11,215 nucleotides of DNA from Staphylothermus sp. Lineage in GTDB: Archaea > Thermoproteota > Thermoprotei_A > Sulfolobales > Desulfurococcaceae. The position numbers were made by a program, and so were the translations under genes. The stretch covers positions 1 through 11,215 of the forward strand of contig JAGHDU010000165.1 in the NCBI GenBank assembly GCA_021159785.1, read 5' to 3'. The notes under the pieces are model-generated. The model was given only the letters and a program-made list of their open reading frames with translations. It was not told the origin of the DNA and ran no database searches. Shown here in pieces: positions 6,546 through 11,215 of this stretch (position 1 is the stretch's first letter; each line of letters starts with the position of its first letter).

Positions 6546-6600
6546 TATTTTCTTCGTTAAGAAAACGGTTGGTATTTAGATGATTAAATAGTGGTATAAC

Positions 6601-7101
6601 TTAGAGATATGCGGAAACAATTAGTTTTGCTTGTTCTGGTGTATATCTCCAATCGGGTGGCAGTTTCCCCACTCTCTTATAATATTTGACTAGCCTGTGG
6701 ATTTTTGATTCTAGATCTATAAGTCCTTTCTTTGCATGAAGGTCTTTGGGATGTTCTTCTAAATGTCTTCTGAGATTAACGGCTTTTCTCATTAAGAAGA
6801 GTAAGTCTTCTGGTACTGGTAGTTTTACATTGTATTTTTCGAGTATTTGAGTAAGTTTTTTACCTGTAACTTGTTTTACCAATGGGACGCCATACTGGTC
6901 TCTTAGTATGATACCGATCATTGAGGGTGTGTATCCTTTTTTAGCTAATTCTACTACTAATAATTCGATATCGCTTGGACTCATATCTAATTTGAGCCAT
7001 CTTGGGGGCCCAGCTCTGGCTGGTCTTGTTGAATGTGATTGTCCTTTGTCTCTCTTCTTGTTCACGGCATTTTCCCCCATATTAGTATCTTTACTTATCA
7101 T
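6601..7101 (-). CDS. rps15: 30S ribosomal protein S15 (uS15, archaeal/eukaryotic S13e type)
   Basis: The archaeal N-terminal extension has the typical basic block [17 protein letters not shown] (about residues 19-35). It is followed by [33 protein letters not shown], a hallmark of archaeal S15, and then the bacterial-like three-helix core ending in [23 protein letters not shown]15 binds 16S rRNA early in small-subunit assembly. From the ATG at 7101 the protein has 166 residues and starts within the last 11 bases of the HAM1 gene. An ATG at 7080 would give 159 residues. Neither start has a clear Shine-Dalgarno motif, so the overlap (coupled translation) slightly favours 7101. The identification is firm and the start is not. 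Confidence 0.95.
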   Translation of the reverse strand: MISKDTNMGENAVNKKRDKGQSHSTRPARAGPPRWLKLDMSPSDIELLVVELAKKGYTPSMIGIILRDQYGVPLVKQVTGKKLTQILEKYNVKLPVPEDLLFLMRKAVNLRRHLEEHPKDLHAKKGLIDLESKIHRLVKYYKRVGKLPPDWRYTPEQAKLIVSAYL

Positions 7102-7714
7102 CTATGGAATTAGAGATACCAGTTTTTAAACCTAATTCTGTCATTTTTCTTAATTTCTTAAAAGCGCATTCTACAGCCTTTGCTCTATGTGAGAACATGT
7201 TCTTTTCATTAATAGTCATTTCAGCAAAGGTTTTAGATGAATCGTTGGGAACAAATATCGGGTCAAATCCAAAACCTCTATTGCCACGAGGACTAGTTGT
7301 TATGTAGCCTGTTGTTTCTCCTATGCATGTGATTATAAATGGTTCGTGTATGAGAACGACAGCCGACCTAAAACTTGCTTTCCGCTCCTCCGTATCCTCT
7401 AGTAGTTTCAGTATTCCTTGATACCCTATTGTTTTAAATACATAGCTACTATATGGACCTGGAAAACCGTTAAGAGCGTGAACAAATAAACCGGCATCCT
7501 CAACCATTAGTGGTTTACCTATCTTTGCATATGCGTGTAGTGCAGCGTATTTTGCGATCTCTAATAAATCATTGCTTTGAATTTCCATTTTTTCGGCATC
7601 ATTACACATTTCAATTTGAAAACCGTATTTCTCGGCTATTGGTTTTACTTCTTCGTATTTATGGATGTTGTTTGTTAGAAAGTAAATTGTTTTTTTAACT
7701 GTATTATTCGGCAT
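7091..7714 (-). CDS. HAM1/RdgB family XTP/dITP pyrophosphatase
   Basis: This 207-residue protein hydrolyses non-canonical purine triphosphates (XTP, ITP, dITP) to the monophosphates, keeping them out of DNA and RNA. Family motifs are in order: TNNIHKYEE (14-22) for phosphate binding, VEDAGLFV (71-78), GFPGPYSSY (83-91), [11 protein letters not shown] (144-154) and the base-recognition motif FSHRAKA (174-180). The normal TGN at the first motif is TNN. The ATG at 7714 has GAGGG about 6 bases upstream and overlaps the bud32 stop by 11 bases. The 3' end overlaps the rps15 start by 11 bases. It therefore sits inside a run of overlapping genes, which suggests a single transcript. Confidence 0.94.
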   Translation of the reverse strand: MPNNTVKKTIYFLTNNIHKYEEVKPIAEKYGFQIEMCNDAEKMEIQSNDLLEIAKYAALHAYAKIGKPLMVEDAGLFVHALNGFPGPYSSYVFKTIGYQGILKLLEDTEERKASFRSAVVLIHEPFIITCIGETTGYITTSPRGNRGFGFDPIFVPNDSSKTFAEMTINEKNMFSHRAKAVECAFKKLRKMTELGLKTGISNSIDDK

Positions 7715-8384
7715 ACTTTTCCCTCAGTATTTTCTTTTTTAATCTTTCTTCAACATATCGTCCTCTTAACCTTATTTCTTCTACTCTTTGGAGAACAACA
7801 TGAACATTTCCTTGATATGATTCACTATAACCTTTAATGAATTTTTCCATAAATACGTCCATTTTGTCTGGTGCAAGTGCCAGCAAACTTTTTTTCATTA
7901 AATGAATGTCCATTGCATATTCTTCAACGTCTCTACTATAACCTGCAAGACCAAAATCTATTATGTATACCTTCCCATTGTTAATGAGTACATTAGCTAG
8001 TGTTAAATCTCCATGATAGATATTTAGAGAATGCATGATACCGATCTGATATCCTAGTTTGTATGCAATTGTTTTTAGGTTTTCCATATCTATATGATCA
8101 ATTAGATCAGAGAGCTTTTCCCCATTAATGTATTCCATTACAATAACCGAGTTTTTTAAATCAACTATTAATGGTGTTGGAACATTTACGTTGTTCATGC
8201 ATAGTTCTGATAGTACTTTTGCTTCAGTTTTTGTTCGGGTTTTTCTAAACATTTCGTCGAATTTTGGATGGCGATAGGGTTTTTTTATTCTATATTTGAC
8301 TATGACTTTTTTTCCAAGAAGCTCTCCTTGAATGATGATTGACTCAGCGCCTTTGTCTAGAATATTTATTGATTCGGTAACCAT
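7704..8384 (-). CDS. bud32: KEOPS complex kinase/ATPase Bud32
   Basis: A minimal protein-kinase-like protein of 226 residues, a normal length for archaeal Bud32. Visible are the glycine-loop substitute KGAES (11-15), the ATP-binding lysine K30 in VIVKYRIKKPYRHPKFD, a C-helix glutamate at about 54 in KTEAKVL, the catalytic loop HGDLTLANVLI (124-134, D126), DFGLA (143-147) and the family's C-terminal RGRY (207-210). Bud32 binds Kae1 and acts as an ATPase needed for t6A synthesis. In many archaea it is fused to Kae1; here the two are separate, with bud32 starting inside the last 19 bases of kae1. The ATG at 8384 has a GAGGT site 9 bases upstream. Confidence 0.95.
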   Translation of the reverse strand: MVTESINILDKGAESIIIQGELLGKKVIVKYRIKKPYRHPKFDEMFRKTRTKTEAKVLSELCMNNVNVPTPLIVDLKNSVIVMEYINGEKLSDLIDHIDMENLKTIAYKLGYQIGIMHSLNIYHGDLTLANVLINNGKVYIIDFGLAGYSRDVEEYAMDIHLMKKSLLALAPDKMDVFMEKFIKGYSESYQGNVHVVLQRVEEIRLRGRYVEERLKKKILREKYAE

Positions 8385-9430
8385 GGTAATTCTACCTCGT
8401 CAAGGCGCCATCTTTGGCGGATAAATGCTTTTTCTGGCTCTATGTATACACCATGTACATAACCTAGAAACCCCGTTAGAGCGATCATAGCACCATTATC
8501 TCCAGCATATTCAGGAGGTGTTCCAGCATACTTAGCTTCGTGCATTTTAGTCATTATTACTAGTTTCTCTCTAAGGTATTTATTGGATGCAACACCTCCT
8601 ACTAGTAAAACCTCTTTTTTCCTTGTTAAAACAAGCGATCTCTCAGCAACTTCCACTAGCATGTTGAATGCTGTTTCTCTAAGACTTAAGCAGATGTTTC
8701 CCAATTCTACTTTGTTGTTTATGTGTTTTTTCGCTTGTATTAATGCAGCTGTTAGTAGTCCTGAAAAACTGAGGTCACTTCCTTTAATTGTATAGGGTAA
8801 TGGGATGAATTCTTTTCCCCATTCAGCACAGATATCTATTTGATGTTTTCCATTAACTACGTATGGTGGAGATAACCCTATTTCTCTCGTGAATGTATCG
8901 AATAAATTGCCGAGGGGTATATCGAGAGTTTCTCCGAGGACTCTGTATTTCTTTTTCTTTTGAATTGCTATTAGTGTATTACCTCCGGAGACATAGATTA
9001 TCAAGGGGTCTTTGAAGTTGAATAAGTATTTACCAATTTCTATATGTGCTACAGCATGGTTAACAGGTACTAGTCTTATTTTGTAGTATGAAGCTAAAAA
9101 TCTAGCAAGAGAGGCTCCGACACGTAAACAGGGTCCTAAACCGGGTCCTAGAGATACGGCAATTGCATTAATATCTGTTATTTTGGTTCCTGCTTTTTCT
9201 AAGGCCTTTTTTAATACTTGTGGAGCAACCCTTGTATGATGAAGTGCTGCTTCTCTGGGATGGATGCCGCCCTTTGCAGGTACGTAGCGATCATATTCAT
9301 TGGCTATTATTTTTAATGATTTTTTTCTACTATTGTATTCTACGATGCCAATTCCAAAAGTATGACTTGTTGATTCTATACCCAATACATATATGTTGTC
9401 CTCGGTGTTTTTGGGGTCACCTATATGCAT
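8366..9430 (-). CDS. kae1: KEOPS complex catalytic subunit Kae1 (tRNA threonylcarbamoyltransferase)
   Basis: A 354-residue ASKHA-fold protein that transfers threonylcarbamoyl from TC-AMP to A37 of tRNA. Motifs are GIESTSHT (17-24), SLGPGLGPCLRVG (93-105), metal-binding NHAVAH with H125 and H129, YVSGGNT (Y146), GETLDIPLGNLFD (166-178), GSDLSFSGLLTAA (217-229), LLVGGVASNKYLREKL (275-290) and DNGAMIA with metal ligand D311. The GFPGGP-type segment after the REIGL motif is replaced by SPPYVVNGKH, which I recall as usual in crenarchaea. The ATG at 9430 has GTGATC 4 bases upstream. This start gives about 12 residues before the family core, and I see no better internal one. It overlaps bud32 by 19 bases. 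A 74-base gap separates it from rps27ae. Confidence 0.96.
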   Translation of the reverse strand: MHIGDPKNTEDNIYVLGIESTSHTFGIGIVEYNSRKKSLKIIANEYDRYVPAKGGIHPREAALHHTRVAPQVLKKALEKAGTKITDINAIAVSLGPGLGPCLRVGASLARFLASYYKIRLVPVNHAVAHIEIGKYLFNFKDPLIIYVSGGNTLIAIQKKKKYRVLGETLDIPLGNLFDTFTREIGLSPPYVVNGKHQIDICAEWGKEFIPLPYTIKGSDLSFSGLLTAALIQAKKHINNKVELGNICLSLRETAFNMLVEVAERSLVLTRKKEVLLVGGVASNKYLREKLVIMTKMHEAKYAGTPPEYAGDNGAMIALTGFLGYVHGVYIEPEKAFIRQRWRLDEVELPWLPNQ

Positions 9431-9504
9431 AATTGATCACGATTTCAGACCTAAGTTGAAAATAGTCTGTAATTATTAGAAATTATTAGGGCATTAACGT
9501 TCAT
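9431..9504. other. 74-base gap before kae1 with a tandem 9-base repeat and a short inverted repeat
   Basis: The gap between the rps27ae stop and the kae1 start contains AATTATTAG twice, at 9471-9479 and 9481-9489. It also has the inverted pair CAGAC (9446-9450) and GTCTG (9465-9469) with a 14-base spacer. The AT-rich repeats lie 40-60 bases before the kae1 ATG, where a TATA box would be expected, so a secondary promoter for kae1 is possible. The sequence is too short and AT-rich to say more. Confidence 0.25.
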
Positions 9505-9669
9505 TTACTCTCTTACATATTCGGTATAACTGCATTTTCCACAATGCCATCTCGGGACAGGTTGTTTATGGAATGCCATAAAGCTTCCACATTTTGGGCA
9601 TTTCTTGTTTTTAGGTTTTATTGTGCCTGTGTTGTAATCGTATTCATATAGTTTATGTACGTGTGCCAC
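9505..9669 (-). CDS. rps27ae: 30S ribosomal protein S27ae (eS31), zinc-ribbon type
   Basis: A 54-residue protein translated directly from the minus strand with a GTG start at 9669. It begins MAHVHKLYEYDYNTG and has a four-cysteine zinc ribbon: C24-P-K-C27 and C43-G-K-C46, the second inside RWHCGKCSYTEY. This is the archaeal S27ae, the homologue of the ribosomal part of the eukaryotic ubiquitin-S27a fusion. No ubiquitin-like domain is present. A GGTGA site lies 7 bases before the GTG and includes the TGA stop of rps24e, so the two genes are tightly coupled with 7 bases between them. The order rps24e-rps27ae next to the Spt4/RpoE1 genes is common in archaea. The gene is easily missed because of its small size and GTG start. 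Confidence 0.93.
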   Translation of the reverse strand: MAHVHKLYEYDYNTGTIKPKNKKCPKCGSFMAFHKQPVPRWHCGKCSYTEYVRE

Positions 9670-9676
9670 TTATTCT

Positions 9677-10033
9677 TCACCCCATGCCTTGTTCTTTCAT
9701 CATTTGTTCTAATTGATAGGATTGAGAAGCATATTCGTTTCTCTTAATGACGTGTGGAGGTTCGAACAGTTTTGCTCTCTCTACGGAGTCATATATGTGT
9801 ACTACGGCATTTGATACGCCCATTCCGTATTCTGTATTTATTTCTCTAACGTAGACTTTTTCTACTTCAACATTATAGATCTTGGCTAATTCGTGTCTTA
9901 TAAGCCCTCGTGATGGTGTACTTTTGCCTATATGTGCTATTCTGATAATCACTTCTCTTCTTTTTATTAATGGATTATATTTATCCTCTACTATTTCTCC
10001 AGTAAATTCTCCTAGTTTCACTGTTTTCCCCAT
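9677..10033 (-). CDS. rps24e: 30S ribosomal protein S24e (eS24)
   Basis: The protein shows the eS24 pattern: GEIVEDKYNPLIKRREVII (from about residue 12), STPSRGLIRHELAKIY, a strand-rich middle with VYVREINTEYGMGVSNAVVHIYDS, and a basic, glutamine-rich tail. It belongs to the small subunit. From the ATG at 10033 it has 118 residues, with GGAG 10 bases upstream. A GTG at 10042 would add three residues, but then GGAG would be only 1 base away, so ATG is preferred. The TGA stop forms part of the ribosome binding site of rps27ae. Confidence 0.93.
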   Translation of the reverse strand: MGKTVKLGEFTGEIVEDKYNPLIKRREVIIRIAHIGKSTPSRGLIRHELAKIYNVEVEKVYVREINTEYGMGVSNAVVHIYDSVERAKLFEPPHVIKRNEYASQSYQLEQMMKEQGMG

Positions 10034-10077
10034 ATCCAACACGCTCCGATTAATTAGTGTTTATTTCTTCCAATATC

Positions 10078-10578
10078 CTAAGCAATATTATAAACAATTA
10101 TATCGGGTTTAAATGTTTTTAATACTTTTATAGCATTTATCTTATTGCTTGTTAATATAACTAATCCTACTCTAGGTTGACCATAGGATATAGTTTTATT
10201 TGTGTATTCGAGTGAAAATGCCAGAGGAGCTAGGTCTTCTTCTCCAATAATATATAGTGTTTTTATTCTTTTACATTTTGCAATTGTCCTAGTATTTAAA
10301 CTCAATGTTCCCGGTGGATTTAATGCTTTAAGGGATTCTTTTACCCTATATTCTTTTTCTAAGCTGATTGATCTCCTAGTTTTGCCATCAATGACACAGA
10401 GGTTGTGCTTTGTAGTCTCTGAAACAACGTCTCCAATTGCAATATCTACCTTTATATTCCTGACAAATTCCTTATCACTGACTAGGAGTTTACCCATTGG
10501 TGCACCGAGGATTTTTCTGAGAAAAGATGGAAGCTTGAGTATGGGTATGTATCTTTCATTAGGCAACTTTAATCGCAT
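10078..10578 (-). CDS. GTP-dependent dephospho-CoA kinase (DUF359 family)
   Basis: This 166-residue protein has the archaeal DUF359 (COG1909) motifs in order: GDVVS (49-53), IDGKTRR (63-69), NPPGT (87-91), GEEDL (112-116) and SYGQPRVG (131-138). A family member in Thermococcus kodakarensis was shown to phosphorylate dephospho-CoA with GTP, the last step of coenzyme A synthesis; it is unrelated to bacterial CoaE. The acidic residues in GDVV and GEEDL fit metal and nucleotide binding. The ATG at 10578 has an AGGTAGGT site directly upstream and lies inside the last 20 bases of spt4. The neighbourhood with spt4 and rps24e is typical for this family in archaea. The family assignment is firm and the substrate is carried over from the studied homologue. 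Confidence 0.88.
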   Translation of the reverse strand: MRLKLPNERYIPILKLPSFLRKILGAPMGKLLVSDKEFVRNIKVDIAIGDVVSETTKHNLCVIDGKTRRSISLEKEYRVKESLKALNPPGTLSLNTRTIAKCKRIKTLYIIGEEDLAPLAFSLEYTNKTISYGQPRVGLVILTSNKINAIKVLKTFKPDIIVYNIA

Positions 10579-10765
10579 ACCTACCAGGTTTGGTTATTCC
10601 GAGCATTTTTGCTATTTCAGAGTTTTCTGGATCTAATATTATGACCATTCCCTCCCATTCATCTGTAAAATCTGATGAACCGCAGACAGGACAAACGTTT
10701 GTCTCTTTGTTTACTAGTGCTTTGCACTTTCTACATGCTTTGAAGGGTTTTCCACGTGTGGGCAT
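10559..10765 (-). CDS. spt4: Transcription elongation factor Spt4 (RpoE2)
   Basis: A 68-residue protein with an N-terminal zinc finger formed by C11-R-K-C14 and C25-P-V-C28. It continues with SSDFTDEWEGMVIILDPENSEIAKMLGITKPGRY in two parts, the family's standard ending with a beta-sheet that binds the Spt5 NGN domain. Spt4 supports processive transcription by RNA polymerase together with Spt5, which is not in this window. The ATG at 10765 has GGTG 6 bases upstream. The gene starts 13 bases after rpoE1 and overlaps the dephospho-CoA kinase gene by 20 bases. Older annotations call it RNA polymerase subunit E''. Confidence 0.95.
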   Translation of the reverse strand: MPTRGKPFKACRKCKALVNKETNVCPVCGSSDFTDEWEGMVIILDPENSEIAKMLGITKPGRYAIKVA

Positions 10766-10778
10766 TGTTTACACCATG

Positions 10779-11215
10779 TTATTCTTTTTCTGTTTTATGT
10801 TGTTTTTCTAATTCCTTCTTAATCCATTCTATTTTACCGAGATAAGGTTGTCTCATAGTCATTTGTACACGTAAGCCCTTACCTGGAAGAGGCGCTACAT
10901 TATAAACTCTAGCTCTTACTTTATCTCCTTTTTCGAGTATTCTTCGGGATTCTCTAAGTATTAATGCTGGTCTTGAGGGATCATAATCTATTTTCTCGTC
11001 TGCTATTTGGTTGATGTATATAAAGCCATCCGAAGCGCCTAGGTCAACGAATACACCGTGAGCCACAACAGTGTTTATTTCTCCTTCAACTACTTCTTTC
11101 ACAAAGGGATTAAATGCTAGTAAGGTGAACTCGGCTCGGTGATAGGTGGCGCCGTCTCCTGGAATTATTTTTCCTTCAGGTTCTACTTTAACATCTAATA
11201 CAGTGACAATTATAC
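10779..11215 (-). CDS. rpoE1: DNA-directed RNA polymerase subunit E' (Rpb7-like, RpoE1), 5' end outside the window
   Basis: The frame stays open through the right edge, so 145 codons are seen in whole or part and about 40-45 N-terminal residues are missing compared with the usual 180-190. The visible part starts with VTVLDVKVEPEGKIIPGDGA, the end of the Rpb7 tip domain. It continues with RAEFTLLAFNPFVKEVVEG and an S1 RNA-binding domain (GVFVDLGASDGFIYINQI up to LRVQMTMRQPYLG). A GTG codon at 11102 is an internal valine in FNPFVKEVV and not a start. With its partner subunit F it forms the stalk of RNA polymerase. It is followed by spt4 after 13 bases. Confidence 0.94.
   Translation of the reverse strand, partial: IIVTVLDVKVEPEGKIIPGDGATYHRAEFTLLAFNPFVKEVVEGEINTVVAHGVFVDLGASDGFIYINQIADEKIDYDPSRPALILRESRRILEKGDKVRARVYNVAPLPGKGLRVQMTMRQPYLGKIEWIKKELEKQHKTEKE

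Noticed and set aside
10202..10636. 144-codon open frame on the plus strand
   Set aside because: It lies antisense to the well-supported dephospho-CoA kinase and spt4 genes, with no ribosome binding site and no recognisable domain.
11100..11102. GTG as a start codon for a 107-residue RpoE1
   Set aside because: The frame continues upstream through the right edge with clear Rpb7 sequence (PGDGATYHRAEFTLLAFNPF), so this codon is an internal valine.

Overview
The window is a stretch of an AT-rich archaeal chromosome, most likely from a hyperthermophilic crenarchaeote (Thermoproteota) of the Desulfurococcales. Staphylothermus or a close relative is my best guess. The evidence is archaeal/eukaryotic-type ribosomal proteins (L15e, S3Ae, S15, S27ae, S24e), archaeal RNA polymerase parts (Rpb7-like RpoE1, Spt4), KEOPS subunits (Kae1, Bud32, Pcc1), GGTGA/GAGG ribosome binding sites and TATA boxes. 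I see no mobile element, CRISPR array, rRNA or tRNA. Coding density is very high, and almost all genes lie on the minus strand.

Left part (1-4366). The first codons of the L15e gene run off the left edge on the minus strand. A divergent promoter region of about 200 bp separates it from a plus-strand GTPase of the archaeal YchF/Obg type with a TGS domain. That gene runs tail-to-tail into a small DUF2095-like gene. Upstream of it on the minus strand are a bifunctional sugar-1-phosphate nucleotidylyltransferase/N-acetyltransferase of the ST0452 type and, overlapping its start, a THUMP-SPOUT RNA methyltransferase-like protein of unknown target.

Right part (4367-11215). This is a co-directional minus-strand informational cluster. 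In transcription order it reads rpoE1 (5' end outside the window), spt4, GTP-dependent dephospho-CoA kinase (DUF359), rps24e, rps27ae, kae1, bud32, a HAM1-type XTP/dITP pyrophosphatase, rps15, a Cdc45/RecJ-like gene, pcc1 and rps3ae. Genes overlap or are separated by a few bases, except for gaps of 112 bp before the Cdc45/RecJ-like gene and 74 bp before kae1. The cluster combines transcription elongation, small-subunit ribosomal proteins, three of the KEOPS subunits (tRNA t6A synthesis), nucleotide-pool cleaning, CoA synthesis and a probable replication-fork factor.

The most unusual observation is that the Cdc45/RecJ-like gene is cut by one in-frame TAG codon at 6161-6159. Reading continues in the same frame on both sides with protein-like sequence. 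The second part also has its own GGAG-spaced TTG codon. A sequencing or assembly error, a real nonsense mutation, a split gene and stop-codon readthrough all remain possible. The rps27ae gene (54 aa, GTG start), the L15e fragment and the true extent of rpoE1 were worked out by direct translation of the minus strand.
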